Below are positions 46,935 through 58,300 of a stretch of DNA of 64,000 nt, piece after piece. How positions within the stretch are numbered: the stretch's first letter is position 1; each line of letters starts with the position of its first letter. The stretch lies in the NCBI GenBank assembly GCA_025200525.1, contig CM045762.1, forward strand, positions 129,693,679 to 129,757,678, given 5' to 3'. The DNA comes from Camellia lanceoleosa (taxonomy: Eukaryota; Streptophyta; Magnoliopsida; Ericales; Theaceae). Both the position numbers and the translations under genes were made by a program. The notes beneath the pieces were generated by a model, which was given only the letters and a program-made list of their open reading frames with translations, did not search any database and was not told the origin of the DNA.

Positions 46935-47700
46935 AGTGATGAAAGTTGAAAGTTGCACCTTTTATATTTCTGTTCTGATGAAGACAATTTCTTTCTTTTT
47001 TTTTTTTTTTTTTTTTTTTTACTGCTGGTTATGAGGCCTTCTGTGCCCTTTGCTTGGATGATATGGTTTCCTTTTTGAACTCTGCAATTTGATGTTCTTT
47101 AGCTTCTGTGTTTGAACATTTCTTATACTTGCTTGCCCCCGGCCGAGCATTGTTGGGACCTCGGGGCCGAATAGATGCTCGGTCTGGTTCTGTGTTGCCT
47201 TTTAATGGATGTTCTGTCCGATTCATCTTTGCCCCTTGCCCGGTATTTGTTGGGACCTCGGGGCGGGATGTCTTTAATGTAGTATTGCACTCATTTGCCC
47301 CCGGTGAAACCTTATTAGGACCTCGGGGCGAACTAGCGATCGGCGTGCTTAATCGGATATATGGTATGGTCAGGCTTTAAGTTCATAAGTGGCTCTTACT
47401 TAGGTCCAGGTTGGTATTGTACGAAAACAATTGTTTGCCCCCACCTGGAGCTAAGTAAGATCGAAATTGTTTTGTAAGAATTGCTTGAGTCTGTTTCAAC
47501 TTTGATAGTATAAGTGTGTATGAGAGAAATGCAAGGAGATATCTTACTCGAGTCGGTGTAGGCTTTTTGAAAACGATTGTTTGCCCTCATTTGGAGCCGA
47601 GTAAGGTCAGCTAGAAGTTTGCCCTTAGCGTAGCTCGGTTGAATTTGTTCTAACTCTGGTTGTTGAGTCAATACTGAAGTGTTGTTGTGCTGATACTTAA
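46935..47700. other. Element 4 spacer between antisense gene and tandem repeats
   Basis: Contains a T-run at about 46997-47020. From 47130 to 47331 it has three imperfect units of roughly 70-95 bp, each with TTGCCCC and GGGACCTCGGGGC (47155, 47251, 47317). After 47430 come two TTTGCCC...GGAGC(C/T)(G/A)AGTAAG units. No gene is seen. Confidence 0.7.
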
Positions 47701-47746
47701 GAAGTTCTGTAGGTGCACAGATGTGTGCTTAGAAAATGTCAGTGCA

Positions 47747-47946
47747 ACTTCCACCAAGTAATGCCACTTAGCTAAAATGGGGGTGTTTACTTAAGACATG
47801 TTAGTACGGTTTCCACCAAGCAATTGCACTTGGCTAAATAGAAATGTTTACTTAAGATGCATTAGTGTGGTTTCCACCAAGCAATTCCACTTGGCTAAAT
47901 TCCAACCCAGTTGCCAAACATTTTCCACCAAGCTATACCACTTAGC
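47747..47946. repeat. 61-bp tandem repeat, 3' region of element 4
   Basis: Two full and two partial units around TTTCCACCAAGCAATTCCAC and CTTGGCTAAAT, with GTTTACTTAAGA spacers, a period of about 61 bp. Confidence 0.85.
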
Positions 47947-48024
47947 ATGTTTGAGTGCTAACTGAATTTAAATTCCGTTCAGTCGTTCTGAAACTGGGCC
48001 ATTTGGGTTAAACACCAAAGTTGA

Positions 48025-48180
48025 TTCCGTTTGATAAACATCAAAGCTAATTCCGTTTGGTAAAAACCAAAGCTATTTCCGTTTGGTATAGACCAAAGCT
48101 AATTCCGTTTGGTAAAGACCAAAGCTGATTCCGTTTGGTGAGAACCAAAGCTAGTTTTGCTTGACAAACATCAAATCTAA
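48025..48180. repeat. 26-bp tandem array, 3' region of element 4
   Basis: Six consecutive 26-bp units of the form TTCCGTTTGGTAAAGACC plus AAAGCTAA, the last most diverged, with a partial unit before 48025. It lies directly downstream of IN in element sense. Tandem repeats in this untranslated region are a known feature of Tat elements and a proposed source of satellite DNA. Confidence 0.92.
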
Positions 48181-48279
48181 CTACAAGAATTGAATAAATC
48201 TGAATGGAATGGGGAAAACATTTGTATTGGTCAACAAATAAGTGCCTTTACATCCTGATAAAGAGGTTGGGAGATGACT

Positions 48280-49470
48280 CTACTGGTAGTATTTCTTGAG
48301 GTTTGCTATGTTCCAGGGCCGAGGTATTGCTTTGCCATTCAGATCCTCTAAGTAGTAAGCTCCGTTTCCAACTACGGCTGTGATTTTGTAGGGACCCTCC
48401 CAGTTCGGCCCAAGTTTGCCCTCGCCAGGCACCCGTTTATGATCCATGACCTTCCTCAAAACCAATTCTCCTGGTATAAATTGCCTTGGGAAAACTTTTT
48501 GGTTGAAACTTCTCATGAGCTGTTGCTGATACGCTTCAAGCCTGATCAGTGCTGCCTCTCTTCGGCCCTCTGCCATATCCAGTGCTTGCGCGATGGCTTC
48601 CTCGTTACTGGAACTTTCAAATAATTCAGACCGAAGAGTTGGGAGACCTACTTCAAGTGGGATGATGGCCTCCATTCCATAGGTTAAAGAGTAAGGTGTT
48701 TCTCCTGTGGGGCGCCGTGCTGTAGTTCGGTAGGCCCATAATACATGTGGCAACTCCTCAACCCACTTGCCTTTGGCGTGCTCAAGCCGCTTCTTTACTC
48801 CATTGATGATGGTTTTGTTTGACGCTTCTGCTTGATCGTTGCTCTGTGGGTACCCTGGAGAAGAGTTCTGATACTCGATTCTGAGGTCAGCACAAAATTT
48901 TCTGAAGATCTTTCCATCAAACTGAGTTTCGTTGTCTGCGATTAGCACTCGCGGAATGCCGAAACGCACTACCACACTTCTCAAAACAAACCGTTTTGTG
49001 TCTGCCTCCTTGATATTTGCCAGTGCCTCAACCTCAACCCACTTGGTGAAATAGTCGGTTGCAGCAATGAAGAATCGCCTGTTCCCAGTGCCTCGCGCCA
49101 ATGGTCCAACAATATCCAGACCCCATTGCGCAAAGGGCCACGGGCTGGTGAGTGGAGTGAGAGTTTTGGCTGGCTGATGAATGAGTGGAGCAAACCTCTG
49201 ACATTTGTCGCACCTTTGCACGTACTGCTGTGCATCCTGCAGCATCCGTAGCCACCAGTACCCATGTGTTAGGGCTCGGTGTGCCAGTGACCTCCCACCA
49301 ACGTGGCACCCACAAATCCCATCGTGAATTTCATAGAGAACATTCTCAACGAGATTCGGATGCACACATAAGAGGTAGGGGCCGAGGTAGGAACGTCTGT
49401 AAAGCTTCCCAGACGGTGAGATCCAAAATCGAGCTGATTTATGCCTGATCTTGTTGGCTTCCTTTCTGTC
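48280..49470 (-). pseudogene. Element 4 integrase (domain largely intact)
   Basis: Part of a 518-codon open frame (48280-49836) shared with the end of the second RNase H. Zinc domain: [17 protein letters not shown] and CDKCQRFAP. Catalytic residues are in WGLDIVGPL (D), [10 protein letters not shown] (D) and NDQAEASNK (E). A C-terminal GPY-like part reads [13 protein letters not shown] and it ends IANLKKYYQ. No chromodomain follows, as expected for Tat. This domain could fold, but the polyprotein feeding it is broken upstream, so it is counted as part of a pseudogene. Confidence 0.9.
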
Positions 49471-50100
49471 TTCGGGGAGTTTACCAGATTTCAAAAAGAC
49501 CAATATTGGATCCATCCAGCTCGGTTCTAGGTTGGTGCAGAGGACTGGAGATGCAATACTTGGTTCTGGTATGAACTCAACCCAAACTCTTCTAGCATCC
49601 TTTGTGTCTACTGATGAGCCTAGACACGCCAGAGCATCTGCGTGGCTGTTTTTGTCCCGACTGATGCGCTCCACTCGTATGGATTGAAAATTTCTGAGTA
49701 GGTCTCTAGCCTTGCCTGCGTACATAGTCATTCTTTCATCCTGAGTTTCATAGACCCCGGAAAGCTGGTTTACTACTAGTTGTGAATCGCTGAAAACAAG
49801 AAGCTGTTCTGCACTGAAGTGTTCGGCGCTCCGCAAGCCGGCTAATAACGCCTCGTATTCGGCCTCGTTGTTCGAAGCCTTCCATAAGCTTTGAGAGCTG
49901 TTCCCAGATAAATCCTTCTGGAGAAATAAGGACTACTCCTGCCCCCGAGCCTCGGTTATTGGACGAACCATCGACGTAGAGTTGCCAGATGTTTCCAATA
50001 AAGAGTTTCCATGCTTCCGAAGCGCTGGGTTTTTCCTGTTCGGCGGTGCATGGCACCTGTGCCGAGCTCAGGTTCCCTGGTTCGGTACTCTGGGCGGGAG
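49471..50100 (-). pseudogene. Element 4 second RNase H (archaeal-type, aRNH)
   Basis: The N-terminal part reads [20 protein letters not shown] (first Asp in VDGS) at about 49985-49925. The C-terminal part is in the other frame: [17 protein letters not shown] (Asp in SDSQLV) and [12 protein letters not shown] (His/Asp). A frameshift lies between them at about 49850-49890. Tat elements are known to carry a second RNase H, acquired separately from the ancestral one; YVDGSS and SDSQL are its usual signatures. Confidence 0.85.
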
Positions 50101-51400
50101 TGAATTCTGCGACAAAGTCTGCCAAGACCTGGGCCTTGATTGCTGTTCGGGGTTGGTACCTAATGTCAAACTCACCAAGCTCTCGCCCCGCCATTTGTTC
50201 GGCCAGAGAAATCGGCTCGGCTGAACACAGATCTGAGGGGGAATTCAGTGAGGACATTAATGGTATGCCCCTGGAAGTAATGCTGCAGCTTTCTCGAGGC
50301 AATAAGCAGCGCGTAAGCCAACTTTTCCAATGGTAGATACCGTGTCTCGGCGTCTAGTAAAGTCTTGCTGACGTAGTATATTGGTCTCTGATCCTTACCA
50401 ACTTCCCAAATCAATACCGCGCTCACGGCATGTTCGACCTTTGCTAGATAGAATCTGACTCCTCTCCGGTTAGGAGTGGATAATAGAGGGTGTCTTGAGG
50501 TATCTTTTGAGGTTCTGCGATTGCTTGAAGACATTCGCTATTCCATTCAAATGCTGCCTTTTTTCTCAAGAGCTGGAAGAAGGGCTTCATCCGATCCGAG
50601 GATTTGCTGATAATCCGGTTGATCTTGTGCCATTCCAACTAGTTCTGCGGTTCCTTAGACTTGGTTGGCACTTGAGGTTACGTATAGCCTTGATCGATCC
50701 GGATTCGCTTCAATTCCTCTGCGGTGACCATGTATCCCAAGAACTTCCTGTTCCCACCCGAAGGTGCATTTCGAGGCGTTGGCGAAGGCGGTGCGGGATG
50801 CAAAATACTTCTCTCAAGTCTGTGAGGTGGCTTGTAGCGAACTTGCTTTTCACTACCATATCGTCTATATAGGCTTCCATGGTTTTCCCCAATTGATCTC
50901 TGAACATCCGAGTGATCATTCGCTGGTAGGTCGCTCCTGCGTTCTTGAGGCCGAACGGCATTACCCTATAGCAGTAAGTCCCTCTCGGAGTAATGAATGC
51001 TGTCTTTTCTTGATCCGGGCCGAATAATGGTATTTGGTGATAACCGCTATAGGCATCCAGAAAACTCATGCGCTCATGCCCTGCTGTTGAGTCTACTAGT
51101 TGATCAATGCGAGGCAGTGAAAAACTATCCTTAAGGCAGGCTTTGTTCAAGCAAGTGAAGGCGACACAAACTCTCCATTTTCTGTTCTTTTTCTTGACTA
51201 CAACTGTGTTGGACAACCACTGCAGGTACTATACTTCTCTGATTGCTCCTGAAGCCAGAAGTTTTTCGACTTCGGCGATCACTGCTTCGGTGTGCTCAAC
51301 TGAGGATCTCCGACTTTTCTGTACGATGGGCCGAGCTGAAGGATTGATGTTGAGCTTGTGGCAAGCAAATTCTGGGTCCAACCCCGGAGTATCATATCTT
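50101..51400 (-). pseudogene. Element 4 reverse transcriptase and first RNase H
   Basis: RT begins near 51390 with CHKLNINPSARPIVQKSRR. The main piece (50710-51216) has WRVCVAFTCLNKAC, DAYSGYHQIPL, MPFGLKNAGATYQRM and the intact box YIDDMVVKS. Frame breaks lie at about 51216 and 50710. The first RNase H (50172-50534) has ILIWEVGKDQRPIYYVSKTL, LEKLAYALL and LQHYFQGHTINVLTEFPL. The connection (50444-50638) is in a third frame. Confidence 0.88.
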
Positions 51401-51546
51401 GACCATCACGAATACCTCCATATTTTCCTCGGCAGTTCGATGGTGAAGTTTCTCATCGGTAACTTAGCGAGTACCGATAAGGAAGTACTTTTCGAATTCG
51501 GCTTCTTCTATTAGGACTTTCTCCAAATCCTCCACCATCTTTTCCT

Positions 51547-51990
51547 CTAGAGTTCCTCCACATCTTCCAAGATCGGGTCAGTCCGCCACTTCCACTTGTC
51601 TGTGCAGGTTCTTGAGTTGCTTTGTTTTTTATTTGTCATGAAGCAATGTTTGGACGCAACTTGGTCCCCTAAAATCTGCTCTACTCCGTGTTCCGTAGGA
51701 AAACGAATGAGCTGGTGATAGGTTGAGGGGACCGCTTCTATTCGATGAATCCACGGGCGGCCGAGTATGGTGTTATAAGGGGATGGTGTATTAATAACCA
51801 AGAACTCTATCTGGAGGGTTTTGGTTCCCGCTACGACTGGCAACACTATTCGGCCGAGCGGCCACTCCGACTGTGAATTGAAACTGACCAACGGGTCGTC
51901 AGGGTGAGATCTTTGCTCGGAGAGGCCAAGCTTCTGAACAAATCATATACAAGATATGTCATTTGCCTCGATCTACTAGGACTCGTTTCA
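51547..51990 (-). pseudogene. Element 4 protease
   Basis: The C-terminal half is open (51547-51891): NTPSPYNTILGRPWIHRIEA and STYHQLIRFPTEHGVEQI. The active site near 51975 reads VLVDRGK then a stop, where the family has VLVDGGSS: the aspartate remains, but the next glycine is Arg and the following serine codon is a stop. The protease is therefore dead by point changes. Confidence 0.85.
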
Positions 51991-53758
51991 CATCAAATCG
52001 TTTTCCAATCCCATGATTATGATCAATGTATCGGTGTGTGGGTCTTTGTATGCTTTCTAAATCTTTGCTAGTAAATGAGACAGTACATAGGGGGGATTTT
52101 GGTACGGTACGTACCTTTTTCGATGCCTGCTCCACTGACATGATTTGCTGAATTTGGGCAGCCTTAGCGATTTCTTCTTTCAGTGTTTCCTCAGATTCCG
52201 AAGCCGCTGTCCCACAGATCACATTTATTATCAGCCGGGGCGGATGCTCTACGTTCACCTCTGGAAGTGGGTTCCCCAACTCGGCCACCTCCTTGCCCTG
52301 ATCTATGTATTCCCTCAAGTGCCCAGCCGTCACCAGGTCCTCCAAGTGTTGCTTTAGTGCCCTGCAGTTCTGAGTCATGTGTCTTCTGTCTTGATGGTAG
52401 GTGCACCTGAGCTTCTGATTGCGCCGAGCTGGATCTCCCATCATTTTCGGCGGCCAAACAAAGAAGGGCTCTCTCTTGATCTTCTCCAGGATTCGATAGA
52501 TTGGCTCTTTGAACACGGTCACAACAGCTTCATGTGATTTAGCCTTATCCACCTCATTCACTGCAATTCCTCGGTGTTCTCCTCGATCCGTTTTCTTCTT
52601 CTGCCGGGCTGCTTGCTCCGCCGATACTACCTCAATGGGAATCTGATCATCCTCCAGGCGAGCATACTGCTCAATCCTGGCGCGCAAGTCTTTCAGAGCT
52701 GTGGCCGGGCGCTTAGTGAGTGATTGTCTTAACTTACTTTCCGGACGCAAACCATGTTTGAAGGACATGACGGCCATTTGCTCGCTGCACACATTTTCTT
52801 CCAGATCGTTATACTCTTCCCAATATCTCCTAGCATAACTGCGCAGCGTTTCCTCTTGCTCCTTCCTGAGGCCGAACAGTGTGTCCGGCTCTTTCGGGAT
52901 CTTAGTATTGGAAACGAACCTGGCCAGGAACTCTTCGGAGAGCTGCTTCCAGCCGTGAATTGATCCAGCGGGGAGTCGATCGAACCATCGGAGTCCGGTT
53001 TCTCCCAAGCTGGATGGGAAGACTTTGCACATCGATTACCTCATCTCGCTCAGAGGGACATTATCTGTCTGAAATGACTGATATGCGTCAGAGGGTCCGA
53101 CTTCCCGTCGTAGGAAGTGAACTTTGGTGGAGTAAACTTCTTTGGTGGTCTCATGGTCTCTATCTCAGGAGAAAATGGCGAAGAGACAAGTCTGTCCAGT
53201 GCTCGATGTTCTCTCTGGTGAAGATGCGGTCCAAATGATCCGATGTTGCTCGTTACATGCATTGCCAATCACGAAGGTCCTGAGGAGGGTATTCAGTTTG
53301 TTGACTTCCCGTCTTCTGCCTCTTGGCCCTCCTCCGGCGTGTCCCACGGGTGTGACTACTCGCCGCTTCGCTCTGAGTTGGGATTGGTTGGCTTTGTTGC
53401 CTGGAATCGTTCCTGGGGAGTTTCTTTACTGGTAATTCTCTAGATGAACTCCTTCGTTGCAAACGAGAAGGCTCTGCTTCTGTCCTCTTCTCCGTCGGAT
53501 CACCCAACACCCTTTTTAGTTGAGCCTTCAATTCCTGTATCTCCATTCCCATGGAATCTATAATTCGATCTCTATAATCCTTCTCCAGAAGGAAATGATG
53601 AGAAGAACCTCCGACGAAGGGCAATCGATGTTCGACAGACTCGGGGGTTCGATTATTGTTTCCAGTTTGCTCCTCGAAGCGCCGAGTGCCAAACCTTTTT
53701 CCTTTGTCTTTTCCGTCTGCGGAGTATGTGATGAAGGCGGAATGTCCTCAATCCCCAT
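51991..53758 (-). pseudogene. Element 4 gag
   Basis: Reading from an ATG at 53758 (MGIEDIPPSSHTPQTEK), the frame shifts at about 53610 into SSHHFLLEKDYRDRIIDSMG, shifts again at about 53260 into PPKKFTPPKFTSYDGKSDPL, meets a stop near 53040, and then is open for over 340 codons to 51959. The retrotransposon gag core (LRWFDRLPAGSIHGWKQL) and a CHHC-type zinc segment (CTYHQDRRHMTQNC) are clear. Basic, serine-rich linkers lie between. Confidence 0.85.
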
Positions 53759-53796
53759 CGCCGAAACTGAATGCAGAGCTCAGAGATGAAAATGAT

Positions 53797-53813
53797 CCAC
53801 GTTCACCGCACCA
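53797..53813 (-). promoter_or_regulatory. Probable primer-binding site of element 4
   Basis: The minus strand reads TGGTGCGGTGAACGTGG beginning two to three bases inside the 5' LTR. Position and the initial TGG fit a tRNA 3' end. I cannot assign the tRNA with confidence; it is not the initiator Met type used by elements 1-3. Confidence 0.6.
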
Positions 53814-53815
53814 AT

Positions 53816-54618
53816 TGTGCGTACTGGATTCCGCACTAGATGAAAGTGGATCGGGGCTCTGCTCACAGTTGGACCATCCAGGGACTGGGGCTCCTGCAAC
53901 AAGAATCACCGTTAGAGCTGCCGGCGGGGTTGGCGGATAACCCCTCGGCGTGGTAATCGATGTCGGTGTAGGAGTACAGAGTCGAATGGGTATGTATGTG
54001 TGGTGTAGATTGGGGTTGTTCAGTTACCTTCAATATGAAGCTCATGTTCTACATATATTGTTTCTTACTTGCTTCTCAAGGTGAGTTCATGGAATATAGG
54101 TGCTGCCAGGTGTCCTTTCAGCAGTGTTCCATGTGATGGACCACTTGATAGTTGCCATTCATTGTATATTCTCATTGTAAGCGTGCTGATAACAAACCAC
54201 ATTCCCTTGGCTTAACAACTTCCGTGATTTTAGGCGTGGGGGACCAGCTGAGGTGGCATCCTGCACATGCTTGCATTCACAGATCCCACGTTTCTTTGCG
54301 AGGCTTCTCCAGTTCGGTACTTAAGTTCTTCAGTTCGGTACTGGTGTACATTGGCTCAGCCTTTTCCAAGCTCATTTACAGAGATGGGCTGGGTACTTAT
54401 CTGTTCGGCCCACACACTTTTGACCTGACGGCCTTCTGGGGCTGACCTTTCCACTGCGAGTTGGGCCCAAGTGCTTGAGGACTTGGGCGTACTATTGATC
54501 ACGAAGCTAGGCTCAATTGATCGGTCCATATACTCATCTGACCCACTTGGATTTGTGCTTTGTGGGATTGGGCCGTCTCAAGGCTTGGACCTGACCCATT
54601 TAACATTCAGCCCCTTGA
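53816..54618 (-). repeat. 5' LTR of element 4
   Basis: Partner of 43491-44293 and of the same length. In plus sense it starts TGTGCGTACT and ends CAGCCCCTTGA, so the terminal CA has become GA, followed by the target duplication AATAC. Confidence 0.95.
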
Positions 54619-54623
54619 AATAC

Positions 54624-54995
54624 CATTAAACGGAAAATGGTAGAATTCATTTGTAATTAACTGCATGAATAAAGATTTAAGATGTGTATTGATTTTGAAA
54701 TAAAACCCCCTTTAATTGATTCATTGATACATTAAATATAATTATATTTTTATTAAAATATTGTAATATATCTTGTCTTGTATTTTTCTTTTTTCTTTTT
54801 TAAATTATCATATTTGTTGTGTTCATATGATATCTATGTTGTATCACACATGTATGTCTATTAGTATGATGCAGTTAAGTATTAAAAGTCAAATAACAAC
54901 GGGGAGTGTCGGAGATCGAGTCTTTTAAAGAGTTGTTAGAGATTTATTCAATCGCCTATTTTAAAATTTTTTAAAATTTGTTCTTATTAGTGTAA
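54624..54995. other. AT-rich spacer
   Basis: No gene, and no repeat that I can delimit. Confidence 0.4.
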
Positions 54996-55434
54996 AAGAT
55001 AAATTATATAAATACTATTTATAATTTATATGATGTGTTAATTTGATCCATATTATTTTAATTTGTTCGATTTTATCCTTTAATTTAACGGATTGTGTTA
55101 TTTTTGTCTAATAAATAACGATTGTTAAGTTTAGTAAACGAAAAGTTGAATTATGTGTCAATTTGGTTCTTATAATTTACACAATGTATCAATTTCGTCT
55201 CTGTCAAAATCGAGCAAATTAAAATAATAGGTACCAAATTGACACATTGTGTAAACTACATGGACCAAATTGATACATTGTGTAGACTTTCTGCCCACCA
55301 AACTTAACAACTGTTATTTATTATATTAAAATGATACAATCCGTTAAATTAAAAGATAAAATCGAGTAAATTAAAATAACAAGAACCAAATTGATACATC
55401 ATATAAATTACAGAGACCATTTACATAATTTATC
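54996..55434. mobile_element. Foldback element with long inverted repeats
   Basis: The left half (about 54996-55150) and the reverse complement of the right half (about 55280-55434) match with AGATAAATTAT ends, TTTAATTTAACGGATTGT and ATAAATAACGATTGTTAAGT. Smaller inverted units with ACACATTGTGTA lie in the centre. Flanks TAGTGTAAA and TAATTTAAA match at seven of nine bases and might be a decayed 9-bp duplication. Confidence 0.65.
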
Positions 55435-56950
55435 CTAATTTAAATACAAGATAATTCAGGCTCAATTGAATATAGTAGAGACACTTTTGATTTAAAAAAA
55501 AAAAAAAACTGGGAGGGGTCATTAGAGCTTCGTCAAATGAGACACTATAGATAGTGACTTTGTTTGTTTATGTAGGTACAATAAGGAAACTTTTGTTTGG
55601 GACATGGACACACCAACCACCTAGTAGGCATAAATCATTGCCCAATATAGCTTTCTATATGTATAATAATGTGAATTAAGTGGTTCTCAATATGTGGACA
55701 AATTTAGCATTAGACAATAAATGAATGAATGTCATATTATCATACATCACTGATTTTTGTAAATCTATGGACATTGAGTGCTCACCTATACTGCTAGAAG
55801 TCCAATTATATATCATTGTTGAAACGGGAAAGGTGAACACATATGCGGTAATGTTTATATTTTTATAATTTTTTTTTATACTTATATAAATTTTAAAAAT
55901 TAGAAATAAAAATTTGTTTGACTTTTGTTATTCTTTTTAAAAAGTTATAAACAATTTTTTTAATTAATTAAATTTCATGAATCCCAAAAAAATTGGTTTC
56001 ATTTTTTTATTTTATTTTTCTTCTTTCTCCCATTTTCAGCCACTATTCATTATTCATCACTACTGGCTATCATCAACCATCTCCTACCTATGATAACCAC
56101 CATCAGTCACCACTTTTTGTTAAAAATCACATTCAATTACCACCATAAGTGCGTGACCTGCTATCATTTCCGACCCTCGGCAATCACTTTTGGCCATCAC
56201 TTGTGGCCTTCAACCACTTCTAGCCACCACCAACCACCTCTCATTGGTGGCAACCACCTTCGACCACTACCTCCCTACAACCGACAACCACTTCCATTCA
56301 CTATCGCCAATCGTAGACAACTACCCATTTTTATTTGTTTTCAAAATGCTTGTGTAGCAAACACATTTTTTTATTTTTGTTTTTACCTAAAATAAATATA
56401 AACAAATTTAATGTGTTCTATAAATTAAAAATACTAAACTGTAAATTTTGTTAAAATTTTAACAATGAAAATTTATTTTGAAATCTATCTAAAAAATAAT
56501 TTAGTATAAATTTAAAATTAGTGGGAGGTGAGTCATACTCACAATAAATGTAGCATATTGATTTGCTTTCTAGATAATTTTTTTGAGTAATTTTTCTAAA
56601 TATATAGTATTATTATTTATGTTTAAAAATTTATCTAAAAAGTTAAAGTGTGGTTTAAATTAAATTCTTATTTGCTAGGACTTAAATTGAATTATTTTGT
56701 GCATGTAGCACTGTTGCTGTTAAAACCCAAAATCAAACCCTAAAACTGTGTCTCATGGTTTGTTGTAACTTTATGAAAGGCTTCAAGTGCTGTTGACAAC
56801 ATTTACAGTTTATTATTTATTAAACATATATATTTTTATTTGGATAAAAATCAAAACAACGAACATGTTTTCTATATAAATGTATTTTAGAATTTTATTT
56901 CGAAAATAAGTAAGAAAAGTGATTGGCAAGAGATGGTGGTTGAAAATGGT
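55435..56950. other. AT-rich spacer without recognised gene
   Basis: Holds an A-run (55495-55509) and a CCA/ACC-rich degenerate tract (56040-56330), roughly the complement of the GTG tracts at 1550 and 17700 but without clear base-by-base similarity. The ORF across it (56090-56395) has biased His/Thr content and is not credible as a gene. Confidence 0.45.
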
Positions 56951-56980
56951 TGTAACGTTCCAAAAATAATTATAAATATT
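56951..56980 (-). repeat. Outer 30 bp of a minus-oriented LTR
   Basis: TGTAACGTTCCAAAAATAAT resembles the terminal TGTAACGTCCCAAA of the LTRs of element 2. Element 3 then begins, so it seems to be inserted just inside another LTR end. The rest of that LTR would lie beyond element 3, outside the window. Confidence 0.45.
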
Positions 56981-57437
56981 TGTAACAACCCTCGTCACTG
57001 TTTACCGATAAACTACTGATTATTGTTAAACTGAGACTGATTATGAGAAGTAACTGAACTGATTAAAATACTAGACTGATTGACCGAGATCTAAAACTGA
57101 ATCGATTGACTGTATCTGTTTAATTTCATGTTTATCTGTTTGACTGTTTAATTATCTATTCAGTTTTCTGTGTTTAAACTGCCAATTGAAGGCCTTATCG
57201 ACCGCCGAACCGAAAATCGATTAGTGTTTCATGATCAGTAGGATTTATATGATTTTACGGTGTATTTAATTAAAATGTGATTTGGTACGATTAAATTAGA
57301 TTAAAATAAGTTAAATTGCAATAGTTGGCTTAATTACAACCTTGTCATCCATAGTGGGCCACTTACTTATCACCTTTGAGTCTTATTACACTTGGTCAAA
57401 ACACATTTCATCAGCCTTTGGGTGAGCTCAACCGACC

Positions 57438-57438
<1 letters not shown>

Positions 57439-57486
<48 letters not shown>
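57439..57486. repeat. (AG)n microsatellite in LTR of element 3
   Basis: About 24 AG units. The solo LTR of the same family has only AGAGAGAGAG here (about 29104). Confidence 0.95.
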
Positions 57487-57487
<1 letters not shown>

Positions 57488-58079
57488 AATGAGAGTGTGA
57501 TTTCATCTCTAATTGGCTTAGAATTTGGTAGAAATGAAGGAAATTGAAGCTTAAGTGCATAATTGAGCCTCCATATCTTTAATTCAAGACTTAAGGTAAA
57601 TTCATTGCCTTCTTGTTTATGTGTTGAGTTGATTTCTTGCATGTTTTAGAGTGAGTTGAAGTCTAGAGCCAATTTATGGCTCTAGTTGTGGTGTTGAAGC
57701 TTAATTGTTGCATGCATGTACATACATTGAAGTTTTGAGGTTATAGTTCATGTTTCCTCACATGCATGTCCATATTTTAAGAATAGACCATGATTTCATC
57801 TTATTTTGAAAAGAATGAGCTCATTGAGCTTGTATTTAAAGTTTTGAAATGATTTAAACTCATGCATGTCATGTTTGGATCATATTCATGAAATTGGGTT
57901 TGAAAATGGATTTAATTGAAACACCATTGGGCTTTGATTTATCAAATTGACCTTTGTAACATGTTGTTTTATGAGTTTACTTATGTTTTCTAGAAAATTG
58001 GCCCAAGAGGATCGAATTTTATGCATCTAAACTTGATTTTGAGTTTGGGACTCAAATCTGGGATTTCCAGATTTTGGTC

Positions 58080-58300
58080 GTCGCTCGGCGAAGTGCCGCC
58101 GGCGGAAAATCGAGCTCCCAAGATTTTGCCTTATAGTGCCTTTCGAGCGGGGTATTTGGCGCTCGAGCGGGACCTTGTGGCTTACGCTCGAGCGGCTATT
58201 GAGCGCCCGATCGAGCGTGAATTTCACCTATCCAGTACTTTTTGGTCCGCTCGAGCGAATCTGTTCTCTGCGTATGCGCTCGGCGGGGAAACTGCCTTCG
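58080..58300. repeat. CTCGAGCG / CTCGGCGG motif cluster in LTR of element 3
   Basis: CGCTCGGCG (about 58082 and 58278), TTCGAGCGGG, CGCTCGAGCGGG, CGCTCGAGCGG, GATCGAGCG and CCGCTCGAGCG appear within 220 bp. Counterpart of 29700-29890 but with more copies. Confidence 0.85.

Larger units (their letters stand above)
43491..54618 (-). mobile_element. Complete Tat-lineage Ty3/Gypsy element (element 4)
   Basis: LTRs of 803 bp each (43491-44293 and 53816-54618), flanked by AATAC (43486-43490 and 54619-54623). The minus strand carries gag, PR, RT, RNase H, a second RNase H and IN, in that order. The plus strand carries a separate spliced gene between the 3' LTR and IN. The dual RNase H and the antisense extra gene are hallmarks of the Tat lineage (Ogre/Retand and relatives). 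The sense genes have frameshifts and stops. The LTRs are very similar, which suggests a fairly young insertion. Confidence 0.93.

Noticed and set aside
48025..48180. CRISPR-like array
   Set aside because: Units are directly adjacent without unique spacers, in a plant retrotransposon.
55435..56950. A host gene in the longest element-poor stretch
   Set aside because: No ORF above about 100 codons, no splice-consistent blocks and strongly AT-rich.
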